DNA of 64,000 nucleotides from Cephalotus follicularis (GCA_001972305.1 BDDD01000178.1:524417-588416); one strand, 5' to 3'; counted from the stretch's first letter, positions 21,143 through 33,735 are shown. The notes: generated from the sequence alone by a model not told the origin. Numbers and translations: made by a program.

Positions 21143-22175
21143 TGTAATATCCCAAAACAACCCCTACATGCTTTAGCATTTATTGCATCATATTGATATA
21201 GAGTACGAATAAAATGATAAATGATTATGCATAGGGATATTGATGGAGTGGGGTATTTCCAATACCCATATGATATGATTGTATGTATGTTTACAGTATT
21301 GACATTGCATGAAGATAGTTTATGGTAAAGAGAGTATATAAATAGAGCCTTTAACCTTTAACCTTTGAACATTTCATTTTCTTCTTTTCTCCTTCTCTCT
21401 CCCGTTTCTCTCTCTCTCTCTCTAAACTCACCCAAAACTCCACCAAACTAGCTGCCTATAGTCAAGAATCAAAGGGAATGTATATATGGATGATCATAGA
21501 CTTGATTGACACAAGATTGAAGCTCTATTGGCCAAGAACTTGAGTTCCTTCTCACATTTCTCAACCTAGAGGCCAAAAACAAGCTTCAATCTTTGGTAGA
21601 AACCTTCTCTACCTAAATATGCTATTAATTACAAACATATACACATATATAAACTGTTTGGATGGATAGAAATTGAATGAAATGGATTAAAATTGAATAT
21701 TAGAGAGTTAGGTCTAATTGGGGCTTTTAACCCTAGAAATTGAACGAATGGATTTGAATGAATAAAATTGTTTTAATAGCATATAAATAATTAATAGGAC
21801 TTGTATTGAAAGGATTTAAAGAAAGAAATTGAATTTGCAAAGTTTTAAAGCATGAACCTAGGGTTCTAATGACCTAAGCGTCGACGCCCAGTCCATGAGC
21901 GTCTCCGCTTAGTGGTTCTTTTAAAGAGGTCTACGCTTTCAAACTTTCAACACTTAGCCTTCCTTTGGCAGCGTTTGGCTAAGCGACAACGCTTGGTCAT
22001 GAGTATCACCACTTAGGCCCTTTTCAAAATTTTCAAAACCTACTATCTATTGGTTTCATTAAAAAGTGGCTAGATTAACATTTAATTTTACCCAAACTAG
22101 CAAACCATAAAACGGAATGGATTTACTATAAACAAAACCTATTGCCAAGATTATTTTGATCAACACTTTAACATA
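21143..22175 (+). repeat. Truncated gypsy-type LTR
   Basis: It starts TGTAATATCCC, like the long LTRs elsewhere here. It has a TATA box at 21335-21344, a CT-rich leader, and GCGTCGACGC-type motifs at 21881, 21902, 21930, 21986 and 22006. The right end merges into alpha copy 2 without a CA end or matching TSD, so it looks truncated. Confidence 0.6.
21335..21344 (+). promoter_or_regulatory. TATA box of truncated LTR
   Basis: TATATAAATA about 190 bp from the TG start, followed by a CT-rich run typical of an LTR leader. Confidence 0.65.
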
Positions 22176-23948
22176 CCAAACGATCAGGAGAATGAGAAGA
22201 AGATGATGATAACACTTACTCTTAAAGTTCTTTAACTCCTTCTAATCTTTTCAATACACTATCAATTTCAAGACACTTTGATGAGTGAAAAAGTTATGCC
22301 ACCTCAAAGAGGATCCACACCAAAAGAGAAGTAAGAGAGTGTATGGGAGAGAGAGAATAGAAATTTCGGCCAAGCTTGTATTTTACCAATTTGAGATGCT
22401 AGTCCCAAAAGCCTTAGTCAAAATATAAGCTTAGGAAAAATGAACTCTTAACCATTCACCCATTCAACATTGGTATATATACTAAGTCATAAAGTGAGTT
22501 ACTAGCTTTGACTATATCAAGTCAAAGGTAGATAACTTAAGTTAATGTCACATGTAATTAATCAAATTAATCATATAACCTTATGTCACGCCCCGAACCA
22601 TGGGAGAACCCCATGGCCCGACACGTGGCCACCATCCATCAATCCATCCATATAATCATAGCATAATATCCAAAATACGCTATAATTTAAAACTTTAATA
22701 CATACTGATACAGCGAAAAACATCCATCAAATGCTTGCATAGATAAGCCCAAAGTACATATCATATCATCAATAATAGTCTATAGCACTGCCACAAGCCG
22801 ACATGTTAATACAACTAAAGTAAATCAATTCTTATACATTCAAAGTCTCATATAAGGTAGATAAAACAAATACTGGACTTCTATCAAAGATATGCTCTGG
22901 AAGTCCGATCCGTCTCACTTCAAAGCATCCTCTGCACTCAGCCCTAAATGTTGTGCCCATTTCGATAATAGGTCAGTCAAACACAGCTATGTAGGTAATA
23001 CTATATGCAATGAAGTAAGTAGTTATATATATATATACACATGGCATGTGAAATGCATGAATGCCAATTGTGGACAACGTTCATCATCACCGTCCTTAAG
23101 TGGTGACATATTTAATGAGTCTTAACCATACAACTTACCATCCATACACCCTAAGTCTACAGACACTCTAAAAATCATCCATAACCATACTGTACCGTTC
23201 CATAACCATACATGAGTACAAACAATCCCTAAGTCAAGATACCACTATGCCTCTTCTGCCCGAGATAGTACATTCACTGCCCATACACCCTCTGTGTCAT
23301 AGCCCTGTGGAATCAAGATAACACTGACCACATCAACCCTCCCTTAATGCTAGTCCCCTTAGGTTATATCCCTTAGTTCCTTAACCCTCCCATATCCTTT
23401 AATTCCTTAACCCTCCTTTAATGCTAGTCCCATTGGGTTCCAGCCTTTAATTCCTTAACCCTCCCTTAATGTTAGTCCCCTTAGGTTCCAGCCTTTATTA
23501 AATACAATGGTCCTATAGGTCAATCCACAATGCGATGTCTCTCCATAGGCTCACCCATAAAGTGGTTCCTATAGGTCCATACAACTTTCGTATTGTGTGG
23601 TCGATTCTCCTAACCTCCATGATGGGTGAAGATTAGAATTAGTTATCCTTCCCGTAATGCTAGTCCTTAACGGCTCTAGCCCCTAATGGTGTTCCCTTAG
23701 GTCCAACCATACGCCGCCATAACCCTATGTCGGTCCCCATCAAAGTTCATAAAACCATTTATAGAAACCTTGTTGAAATCCATTGGAAATCATATGTGTT
23801 TAAAATGAGTATCCCATAGGTTACACGACCTTAGGGAGGTTTCCTATGGATCCCATTTGGGTATACCAAAATTTTGGATTGATAAGGGGTTGAAACACAT
23901 CATTTCGTATAAAAATAGGGCAAAACGTCACCGGTTTCATGCAAGGGC

Positions 23949-24168
23949 TCGATGGTTAAGGAGTTAGGCCTTAAGCTTCGACAGGTGCACGAAGCATCGA
24001 CCATTTGGAAACACATAAAGCATTGACGATTTAACCAAAAGCCTCAACGGTTTGCCCATTTCCTTGAGCGTCGATAATTGCACGAGGTGTTGACAGTTCA
24101 TCCCTTTAGCAAAGCGTCGACGCTTTAACCAAAAGAATCGACGATTTGCGGCCTTAGCAGAACATCGA
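23949..24168. repeat. GCGTCGACGC array with 21/27-bp spacing
   Basis: Core starts are 23949, 23978, 23997, 24023, 24044, 24071, 24090, 24117, 24138 and 24165. Most intervals are 19-21 or 26-27 bp. A perfect 16-bp palindrome AAAGCGTCGACGCTTT is at 24111-24126. Confidence 0.85.
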
Positions 24169-24693
24169 AAACGACTGTTAATAGTTTACAATTAATCCAT
24201 AACCATTTAAATCAGTTTAAAACCCAATCCAAAGGAAGCTATAAGCTCCAATGGTCGATTACAACAGCTTGAAAACAACTTTAAACCCTTAAACCCATAA
24301 TCGAGAGAGAGATAGGAGATTAGGCCTATAAACCTAAAACTCTCAATTCTCTCTTTGATTTCCATTTTAATTCGTTATTAACCACAACATTTACCCTAAC
24401 TCATCCATCTAGCGGTGATCTATCAAACCATACCCATACCATCGTACGATTTAGCTCTATATGCAAATTCAAAGCATATATGTAGAACCTACCTCGATAA
24501 CTATTGAGCTGCAGATCTGGAAGGATTTGTTGTTGAAACCTTGGTCTGATCCTTCCTTCAAGCTCTAAACTCTGCCACAAACCCAACGACTCCTTCCTTG
24601 CTCAAATCTGAGTTTTCTCTCTCTAACTCACTCTCTCACTATCTCTCTAGAATGAGAAGAAGATAAATTATGAGAAAGAAGAGTTTAGCTCGC

Positions 24694-24703
24694 CTATATA
24701 TAG
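24694..24703 (-). promoter_or_regulatory. TATA box of solo LTR 22584-24861
   Basis: The self-complementary CTATATATAG about 160 bp inside the minus-strand LTR start, followed downstream by a GA/CT-rich leader. Confidence 0.65.
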
Positions 24704-25796
24704 GATCCCTTGGGAGAAAACTCAAAAGCTTGACCAAGGTTCTAATGAACCCCCCATAACCCATAAACATCCATGAAAGGGAAAATACCAGAATATAATA
24801 TACCATCCACAAATACAATAGGATACAATACCATTCTGTACATTAAAACTCAGGGCTTACACCTTATCTCATAAGCTTATTCTATTAAACTAATCGTATT
24901 AGTATAATTCATTAATTCTTTAACTGATTATCTCTCTCCAATTCTCATGCATTCTCACACTTTTATTGTGTGTGACTCTATGGGTTCATAATTACGCTGA
25001 ACATAGGATTAATCATAACGCTTATGATTATCCAATTAGTCATTCGTAATCACATTAGAAACTTATAATCGAAATAAAAGAATTTAACCATGATTTTAAT
25101 TCTTTATTACACGTGATTAATAATCAATTAATCTCGGTTATCCTAATGATCAACATCAACATCTACCAATGCATATTGACCACCGGGTAATATGAATATA
25201 ACCTTGAACCGTGAATTGATGTTATGTACACGTATAATCCCTCTACTGGCAATACTCAAATTAAACCTAGGGTAAGGAACATGTGATGTCCTAATAATTC
25301 ATTCATTAAAATGATATCGTAGGTAATTAGCTATCACGATCAAATTAGAAACTCTTTCTAATTAACTGAATTCTGAGATTGGAATCAACATTCCAATACC
25401 TTTTTATCCTGGCTAGGGAATCTTATAACTAATAAACCTAAGCGTAAACTCCCTTCACTAGGAGCGGTAAATTTCATCTTGCTCACTCACATATCACCAT
25501 GCATAATCTACCATACCCAACTAATATCTGTATACTCCTCACGGTTAGAGGATGTACTTAAGTACCATCAAATTATGATATCTTATCCACAAGACATCTA
25601 GTTGTGGCTCAGGTCTAAGAACCACACACACTACTATAATACAAGAAGCTTGTCTGACATGTAAGTTAAACTCCATACAGGTCTTCTTACATCGAGCCAC
25701 TTCAGTGAACTCATAAAATAATGAGCGCCTACTTGTATGCCATATAGTCACTATATGATGACTTGTGAGAACAGTCAACCTCTTCAACGGGCTGGC

Positions 25797-28189
25797 TGTA
25801 ACGACCCCAACCCGAGCTCGCTAATAGCTCAAAGCAAACTTTGAGGATCGGTTGCGTTACGTTGGGTGTGAAACGTTACATCCTTTGGTACTATTCTCTA
25901 AAAGTACACTACCTCATAAACTCATGTCTTGCAACATCATACATAATCTTAAATTCAAACTTTACACATAATCATCTTATATAAAGATGTCATAACCATA
26001 TCGTTGGTCTACATTACACAGGATCATTCTTCTACATAAACATATATTACAGTGAAAAAACTTTATTCTTATTACATAACAAAACATTAATGCAAACATC
26101 ATTGCATAGCCATTCTTTCTCAAAAACTCCTTCTTAAGAACTTCCTCTAAGCTCGTAATCTCCATTCATTCACTTCCTGAAAACATTTTATTTGAAAACA
26201 ACATTGAAAGGAATGAGCTCAAAATAGCTCGGTAAGGTGTTTTTATAGTAAACACATTTTATCATAACATTTTTCTAGTCAATACATATAACTAGAACAT
26301 TTCATAAAACATATCACTTTTCTAATTACAAACTCGTAACTAGAACATTTCATAAACATAGAAGTCATAAAAACATTAATGAACCCTTTACACCGCTTCA
26401 CTGGGGCATTGTGCACTCCCCGACTACTATCCTTACATCACATGCATGTCCGTGAGCACGCTCGGCTCCATTAACTTTGAGCATCTCGCTCCATTCCCCT
26501 TGGATCGCAATCCAAGGGCGGTTCATTCATCATATACTTTGAGTGATCGGCTCAAAGCATTCATAAAAATCATTTCATAACATTTCTTTCACAATTTATA
26601 ACCTTTATCTTCATTTGAGTTATTGACTCAAATGAGTTCATAAAACAGTTTTACATAGCTTTACAAAACCTGATAATTCATATAGAAATAAGCATTTTCA
26701 GAGAAAACTTAAAACATAAACATTAAAGTAGACATCTTTAAGAATTTACAAAGCTCAAGATCATAACAATTGGTTGAGAATTGAATCCACTATGAATTTT
26801 TTAAAGTGGCTGGTTCCGTAAGAAAACAGGGCATGAGCATTAAAATGAAACATCAATTCTCATCAAGAATTTGACAGAATTTTGAGGTACATAAAACACA
26901 AAAGTTAAAGAGGACATCTTAAGGTTTTCAAAACATCCAACCATTTAATTTTTAATCAAGAAACGAGCAAGATATTATTTAAAGAAGTTGCTGCATAATC
27001 CAGGAATAAAACAGTACCCAAACAGTAATTTAAAACATTGATTTTCATCAAGAAATCGATAGAATCTTGAAACATGCAAAGCATAACATTTAAAGAGGAC
27101 ATCCTAACGTTTCCAGAACATCCAAACATTCAAAAATTTATCAAGAATTGATCAAGATATCAATAGAAAAATCTGCTGTAAAATTTGAAAGCAAAACAGG
27201 GGATGCTTTGTAGAAAATGGGTATAGAATTACCTTACTTTGCTTTAGAATTTCTTTCTCTCTTGCTATCCACAAATTCTCCACTTCACTCTCAGCAGGAG
27301 TACTTTCTTTCTCAGCCCAAATTGACTGAGTTCAACCCTCTTTGCCATTAAATAGAGGGATTACTTGGGAGGCAAGTTTTTTCCCCCTCACATGACTCAA
27401 TTCCCTCTCATAGCAGCCCATGTGTTTAATTTCAACCAATCCAAGTGTTTACACCTGTTAGATTACCAAGTAACATCTCATATCATCCTTCCCTGGCCTG
27501 CCATGTGTCTAAAATTAAAGATTTTCACTCACAAAATGCCCAAAAGTCAGATTTTGTGTTTTGTCTGTAGCGCAAAGCGTCGACGTTTTCTTTCTAAGCG
27601 TCGGCGGTCACGGGCTTGACCTGAGCTTTTCACCTCTATCCCGACTAAAGCACTGACACTTTCTTACAAAGCGTCGCTACTTTAAGTCTTCGTCCAGGTC
27701 AACAGACACACTTGACTTCAAAGCGTCGACGTTTACATTTAGAGCATCGACCGTTTCCCAAAGCGTCGACTCTTTATCCCTAGGCGTCGACGGTGTGAGG
27801 GCTTTGTCCAATTTACCCTTGCACTGGTTTAAAGCGCAGATAGAAAGGGTCTAAGCGTCGACCGTTACTACCCAAGCGTCGACGCTTGAAGTGGAACTAT
27901 CGGCGCTTAAGACAGTTTTGTCAACTCTTAGCCTTTTAGATCGACGCTTTCAACATGACATTCATCCAAAACAAATAGCCAATTTAAATTTTCTTTTGGG
28001 GACGCTGCCCCCCGAACCCATGCCCGCTGACCGGGCAGCGGGACCCCCCATTAGTTCACTGGGAAGCGGAACCCCCGAACCCCCCGAGTGTAGGGTCATA
28101 CTACGGGTCCTTTGAACTATCTGCCAATTTACACAATAGAAAACATTTTCCATAATTAATATCTTACATGGAAATTTGGGTCATTACAC
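25797..28189 (-). mobile_element. Solo LTR, same family as 40603-42592
   Basis: 2393 bp, TGTAACGACCCC...GGTCATTACA. Its reverse complement starts TGTAATGACCCAAATTTCC and follows the LTR at 40603 through the GGGGGTTCGGGGG block and GCGTCGACGC array. It is flanked by ctggc (25792-25796) and cttgc (28190-28194), a 5-bp TSD with one mismatch. The homologous site in alpha copy 1 is empty. Confidence 0.9.
27580..27946. repeat. AAGCGTCGACGCTT array (21-bp spacing)
   Basis: Core starts include 27580 and 27601; 27653 and 27674; 27726, 27747, 27766 and 27787; and 27858, 27879, 27900, 27921 and 27941. Steps within groups are 19-21 bp, mostly exactly 21. Confidence 0.92.
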
Positions 28190-28490
28190 TTGCATACAAC
28201 CTGCTAGTTTATCTGAATAACATATGTCCAAGTATCTTATCCTATGACTAGGAAGGTTCTAGAATAAAGCTTACCGATGTGCTAAGTCTCACAGCATGAT
28301 CTCATCATGTTCTTAGTCATCAAAATTTATTTCATGGACATTCATTGATTATATATATATATATATAAACATACATAAATGAACAATTGCCATTGATTAT
28401 AATGAAGAACATCCTTTATTGAACTATAATGTTTATTACAAACTATTGTTATTACAAGATAACATAACTTGTAGGACTTATTCCTAACAC

Positions 28491-30296
28491 TGTATGCTCT
28501 AAGCGATGATATATCGACCTGATATTTTAAGACCCTTTTTTTATTATACTAGAGATCAAATTGAATTATCGATCTTATGTAATTCAGAATTTACCAATTT
28601 ATCAATAATATTAATCTTAAACAATTTATAGATGATACTATTTAAAACTTAGGTCATAGCCAAACATTTTAATAAATAAAACAAAACAAATATCCACAGT
28701 TTAAAAAAACTTTATTACAACCATGTTTATTTTTTTAAAAAAAAATTAAAAGTTTCTTAACAAAGTTGATTCACCCTTCCCATAATCCCTACCTCACAAG
28801 CTCACCTGTTCTACAAGCAACTTAACTTGAACCTGACAGAAAGCAAAGCAAAGGAGTGAGCTTCAAAGAGCCCAGTAAGGAGATAATATCAAAAACGTTA
28901 AGCTGAAACTCAAGTTCAAGAAAGGCTCAACAATTCAAGTCATATATGCGATCTTAAACATATATGAAATATTCATTAACATACACATGAACACATATTC
29001 ATAAAACCAATAGGAAGATTGAGGGATTTTTAAGAATCCAATTTCACCTTCTCTTTACATTTACCACTGGCTCATCCAGTATTAACCATCGAATTTTCAG
29101 CATTGGATCACGTGCATGGATCGAACAATCTCCGTCATTTTGGGCAGACACTAAGTATGATATTCACTTAAATATTCACATTATATCTCAGTCTATTACA
29201 TAAAACCGAGTAAAATTACAAAGGCTTGGTTTTAAGCACATATAACGATACATATTGGCACACTTGACCAATCATTTTCTTTCAAACATTTGTACCAGTA
29301 GCTTTTAGGTACTGTAAGATCTCAATATGTAACATAAAATAGACATCTCAAAGTTTATGAATTGGTAAGACTCGTACAATTTTGATAAATAACAAACAAG
29401 ATATGCATGTTTGAAGTTACAAGATCAGAAACAGTTTTTCAACCAACCAGTTTGTATAAATCACCAAATATCTCATAGTATGAGTCGGAATTAAGAAAAA
29501 CTTTAAACATAACAGTTGTAAAGGAAGTAAAAATAATTTAAACTGGAAACTTTGATAAATTTATAGCTAATATACAAATTTCTCTAAACATTCTCGCAAA
29601 CTGATTCTACATGTAAATTTCTCAGAAACAATTTTGGAAAATTAATTTTAATAATCAGTAAACGTAGATATTTGACAAAAAATTTTGTATGAAAGTTGTA
29701 TAAAAATGTTAAAACTATTTTCTATAAAAATTTCATCTAAATCCAATAAGTAGTGAATTATCAGTCATCTAAACTGGGTATATCTAAAATACATAGCAAA
29801 ACTATCCAGAATTTTTGAATTTGAAATATCGTATTTTTATGGCTCTCAAATGTTAAAACAATTTTAAAGTAATTTGTAGAGTTTTGATCAAACTATCTAC
29901 CATAAGAATGTCATAGTATTTTGACAGAAAATGAATAAGTTGTGAATTTAAGAACTTAAGACCGAAATGATGACCAATCGACAAGGAAATGAGTTTTACA
30001 AAACATATATGAAGAAGATGATTTCCAGAATCAAAAACATTAGAAATGACTCATATATGAACATATATATGTCATGAATACTTCATTGATAGTTCATTTT
30101 TGAAGCATGACATTGCATAACAAAAGACATGAAAGAAAGATCATAAGAACAAAAGAAGGATAGGACTCTTTACTTTGCTTCTCCTAGCTTGCTTGATTTT
30201 ATGCACTAAAATTCCAGTAACTCTATGCCTAAATTCCAATAGATTCAAGCCTCTCTCTCACTCTTTGGTGCCCGTATGCAAAACATCCTAACTTAG
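28491..30296 (-). repeat. 3' LTR of gypsy A, distal part
   Basis: Non-coding AT-rich sequence continuing across the solo LTR at 30297 into 33127-33713. On the minus strand it has the GGGCTCTTTGAAGCTCACTCCTTT-like segment (near 28855-28885) seen in the same place in the other long gypsy LTRs here. The left border is unclear: alpha copy 2 ends one base before. Confidence 0.5.
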
Positions 30297-30793
30297 TGTC
30301 ACACCCCACTTCATTAACAACATATAAGTCATGGCAATCAACATAAATCCAGCTTATACAAAATAAGATAAATTTAAAACTTGATTCCATTAACATCTTG
30401 TGGAAGTATTTAATAATAAGCTGAACGAGTAAACCGAATCATGTGTCCCATACCACATGATTCCATCGTTTAATATCATTAAGCCATTGTCAATTGTCCT
30501 CAAACGGAGCGTGATCAAAAGTCGATCAACATCATAAATCCATCAATACAGTAATCCAAAATAAAACGTGTCTCAATACATAGTTTAACATTTATTTAAG
30601 TAATAAAACTCCATCTTCCCTCTGATTCGGCCGTGCACGGTCGATATCCATATCACTGAATCAATCTGTAATAGTAGGGGGTTAGCCTTTGTCCCCACTC
30701 GGCTAAATTATAAGTGTAATTCATGGTCAATGATAATGAATGACATGAAATGAATGCACTCATGATGCAATACATAATATATCGCAAAACGTA

Positions 30794-31192
30794 NNNNNNN
30801 NNNNNNNNNNNNNNNNNNNNNNNNNNNNNNNNNNNNNNNNNNNNNNNNNNNNNNNNNNNNNNNNNNNNNNNNNNNNNNNNNNNNNNNNNNNNNNNNNNNN
30901 NNNNNNNNNNNNNNNNNNNNNNNNNNNNNNNNNNNNNNNNNNNNNNNNNNNNNNNNNNNNNNNNNNNNNNNNNNNNNNNNNNNNNNNNNNNNNNNNNNNN
31001 NNNNNNNNNNNNNNNNNNNNNNNNNNNNNNNNNNNNNNNNNNNNNNNNNNNNNNNNNNNNNNNNNNNNNNNNNNNNNNNNNNNNNNNNNNNNNNNNNNNN
31101 NNNNNNNNNNNNNNNNNNNNNNNNNNNNNNNNNNNNNNNNNNNNNNNNNNNNNNNNNNNNNNNNNNNNNNNNNNNNNNNNNNNNNNNNNNNN
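30794..31192. other. Assembly gap (399 N)
   Basis: A run of N next to a TG microsatellite. Open frames reported across it are meaningless. Confidence 1.
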
Positions 31193-31196
31193 TTTT

Positions 31197-31308
31197 GTGT
31201 GTGTGTGTGTGTGCCAATAGGTGAAACCATGCCAAGTGGCTACAACCACCAAATCATCCACAAAGGACAATCAAATCAAATCAAATCAAATCAAATCAAC
31301 TCAAATCA
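31197..31308. repeat. TG microsatellite and TCAAA pentamer run
   Basis: About nine TG units directly follow the gap, and a run of TCAAA units with one variant lies at about 31269-31308. The microsatellite probably caused the assembly gap. Confidence 0.85.
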
Positions 31309-31861
31309 ACTGTACGAAGAGCGCCACCATCTCCTGGCCCTGACGTCGTACTCTTACTTCGGCCCCCGACTCCCGGGTCACGAAGCAAAGCAACAAATCA
31401 AACTCATGATGCTCGCACTCTGTGTTCAGCAATCATGGTATCCCGTGTTACTTGCACTCAGTGTTTAGTAACATTGTATTTGGACTTCCCTGGCCATCTC
31501 CTGGCCCCTAGGAGAACATCCCACCACCAGCCATCGGCGACACTCCGTCACCCCAGCCAGTACGGCATCAATCACAATCAACAAATCAATTCAAATCAAA
31601 TCGTTTCCAAGTAATTTATAAAATACTGAAAATAATACATTTATTTTAAAATGTATTCCATCTTTGAAACCATGTTTCAATCCGTCGAAAACATACATTT
31701 ATCAAAATATACATTTTCGTATCAAATAATGATTTGTATAAAATCATGTACACATTTCTAAAATGAATAAAATACTTTAGAATCATTCATATTCCAATCA
31801 GTAATTCATTTCAATCAAAATGCAATACAAACATATGTTCAAAGTGCAGGTGAGTCCCCAA

Positions 31862-31975
31862 CAGTCGGTTGTCTCTTCTTGACAGTCGGTTGTTTTCCTT
31901 CAACAGTCGGCTAGCCTATTTCGGCAGTCGGCTGTCCCCTTAACAGTCGACTGTCTCCTCTTGACAGTTGGCTGC
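31862..31975. repeat. CAGTCGGCTG array, block 1
   Basis: Starts are 31862, 31883, 31904, 31925, 31944 and 31965 (21, 21, 21, 19, 21). Confidence 0.93.
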
Positions 31976-32057
31976 TTCGTAAACAATACGCATCTTCTAC
32001 ATCACTACTCTCCCCAGCTTTTCCACCTCAGTGAATCCGGGTAAAGTGACACGTGGA

Positions 32058-32301
32058 CAATCGACTGACATCCCAAACAGTCAGTTGTGCCATCTACTGT
32101 CGGCTGCCCTCACTGGGCAGTCGACTACACAACAAGCAGGAGGTGACCTCCATTAAAATGCATGAACAGTCGACTGGCTCCTTAGCACAGTCGGGTGTTT
32201 CCCTCGAGTAGTCGGCTGTTCGCACTGAATAGTCGGCCGGTACCCTTGAACAGTCGACTATCCTCCTGGGATAGTCGGCTGCTCCTGCGAGCAGTGCACA
32301 A
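32058..32301. repeat. CAGTCGGCTG array, blocks 2 and 3
   Basis: Block 2 starts are 32058, 32078, 32097 and 32118. Block 3 starts are 32167, 32188, 32209, 32230, 32251, 32272 and 32292, i.e. five consecutive steps of exactly 21 bp. Confidence 0.95.
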
Positions 32302-32841
32302 AAATAGTAGAAAATACATGCAATTCTTAACCCAATCCAAACACAACAGAGCATTCATCAACAATAACACATTTCATGCTCATATCACAGTCTATTGCAT
32401 GCATTTCATCTATGAACATCCATTATAACGGAACTTAAATCACAATTATAAAATCCCCTACCTTTGAATTCCAAGTTAGGAATTGCAATCCACCTCTTTA
32501 AGTCCTGGATCCGAGGATTTCAAAGCTCCCAGTTCCGTCCAATAGCTCCAACAAGATTGGTTCTTCCACTGGTTCGAGCCTCCAAGCCCCTGGTTCAAGT
32601 ATGGGACATTTGGCTCAAGTTCTCTCTCTCTCTCTCTCTTTTCCTTTCCTTTTTCCTTCGCAAACCCTTTGTTTCTTTTCTCTCCTTTCTCTGTGAAATG
32701 CCGAATAATGGAGGAGAAGAAAACATGTTTTTATGGAGAAAACGTGTTTCTCTTTCTCTCTCTCTGCTGACACTGTCCCCAAAATCACTCTCGCTCTGTC
32801 ATGCCAGGTCGGGCAGCACGTTATGTTGTTTGACCGTATGG

Positions 32842-32967
32842 CAGTCGACTGTCTAATCTCGGCAGCCGACTGTCTCTGTCGACAGTTCTAGCTAGCTGTT
32901 TCTCCCAGAAGTCGGCTGGTTCCACTTAAGGGGGTCCAGTCGACTGTCTCCCCTTGGCAGTCGGTTG
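32842..32967. repeat. CAGTCGACTG array, block 4
   Basis: Starts are 32842, 32863, 32883, 32909, 32937 and 32958. Intervals are 20-21 or 26-28 bp. Confidence 0.88.
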
Positions 32968-33126
32968 CCCGCCCTGTTTCCAGACTTCTCACAATTTCCT
33001 CTATCTTTTTATGTAAGCTTTAACATCACAGAGTGGGAAAATCCATAATTCTCATTAATTCAATGCATAGATTACATAGGGAAATACAATATTACACTCA
33101 ATGAAAATCTCGAGCGTGACACTTAG

Positions 33127-33713
33127 GTACCTTCAGGAGTTTATATAGGAGTAGGTACATGCATGATATTCAAGAGGTATCTTAAGTGTGTGTAACTTTC
33201 CTTTTAAGGTATATTAAGTGTGTGTAACCTCCCTTTGAGTGACTTAAAGGTAGAGGTTAGGAAGTCTTAAAGTTGTTTAGGTTATGTAAATTACTTTTTG
33301 AATTTTTAAAATTTTAAAGGTTATTTTTATTCCATAGCTTACATACTTAATTTTAGAATTAAAAGTTGGTTTGTTATCCTCCTAAACATATTAGTGGGCC
33401 ATTCATAGGGTTTTACAATCTTCAAAAATAAACTTGTTATTTTTCACAATGCTACTTGCATGTGAAATGACCTTTTTGCCCTTTCATGCAATATAATTCC
33501 TCTTTTTTTTTCATATTTTGTACAATTTTACATAATTTTATGATTTAATAGTTCTAAGTATTATCTAAATAACTGAAATAATACTAAGTTAATTCTGAGG
33601 AATTTACGGGTGTTTTGAAGTGAAATTACTAATTTACCCTTATCATTACGCAAAGTCCTACATAACATGATTTAACAAGGAATAATAAAGCTATAAATTT
33701 TTGGGGTGTTACA
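33127..33713 (-). repeat. 3' LTR of gypsy A, proximal part
   Basis: The start of the LTR on the minus strand (TGTAACACCCC at 33713) through its TATA box to the insertion point of the solo LTR. The direct continuation lies left of 30297. Confidence 0.75.
33137..33152 (-). promoter_or_regulatory. TATA box of gypsy A LTR, severed from its start site
   Basis: The minus strand reads GGAG-free CTCCTATATAAACTCC. The solo LTR 30297-33121 lies about 15-20 bp downstream, before where transcription would normally begin. Confidence 0.7.
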
Positions 33714-33735
33714 ATCTATCCTCTTTAAAAAAAAA
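33714..33735 (-). other. Gypsy A polypurine tract
   Basis: The minus strand is A/G-rich (TTTTTAAAGAGGATAGAT) immediately before TGTAACACC. This is the usual gypsy plus-strand primer position. Confidence 0.7.

Larger units (their letters stand above)
22584..24861 (-). mobile_element. Solo LTR (gypsy-type, 2.28 kb)
   Basis: Ends are TGTCACGCCCC (left) and GGGCTTACA (right), flanked by cctta at 22579-22583 and 24862-24866. The minus-strand TATA box CTATATATAG is at 24694-24703 near the start of the LTR, so orientation is minus. A CTTTAATGCTAGTCCC-type degenerate repeat fills about 23340-23500 and a GCGTCGACGC array lies at 23949-24168. No internal domain is present. Confidence 0.93.
22176..28489 (-). 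repeat. LTR of family alpha, copy 2, with two nested solo LTRs
   Basis: Homologous to 1-1380 and in the same orientation. On the minus strand it starts TGTTAGGAATAAGTCC at 28489. Its three pieces are about 22176-22583, 24862-25796 and 28190-28489. The interruptions are clean: copy 1 provides the empty-site sequence for both nested insertions. The left border is not defined, and no primer site is visible there. Confidence 0.75.
30297..33121 (-). mobile_element. Solo LTR (gypsy B family, 2.8 kb with a gap)
   Basis: TGTCACACCCC...GAGCGTGACA, flanked by cttag at 30292-30296 and 33122-33126. It is the same family as the LTR at 54908. It contains the 399-N gap, a TG run (31197-31214), a TCAAA pentamer run (about 31269-31308) and four blocks of the CAGTCGACTG/CAGTCGGCTG array. 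There is no internal domain. Confidence 0.92.

Noticed and set aside
22184..22583. Possible exon sequence with splice-like words
   Set aside because: Homologous to 1-370 in the alpha LTR. Stops in all frames.
30653..31270. Several long open frames on both strands
   Set aside because: They consist of the N gap with a few real codons at each end.
31862..32301. Regular short repeats with variable spacers, CRISPR-like at first sight
   Set aside because: Plant transposon context, 10-bp repeats with 11-bp spacers, no cas genes. They are LTR-internal palindrome arrays.
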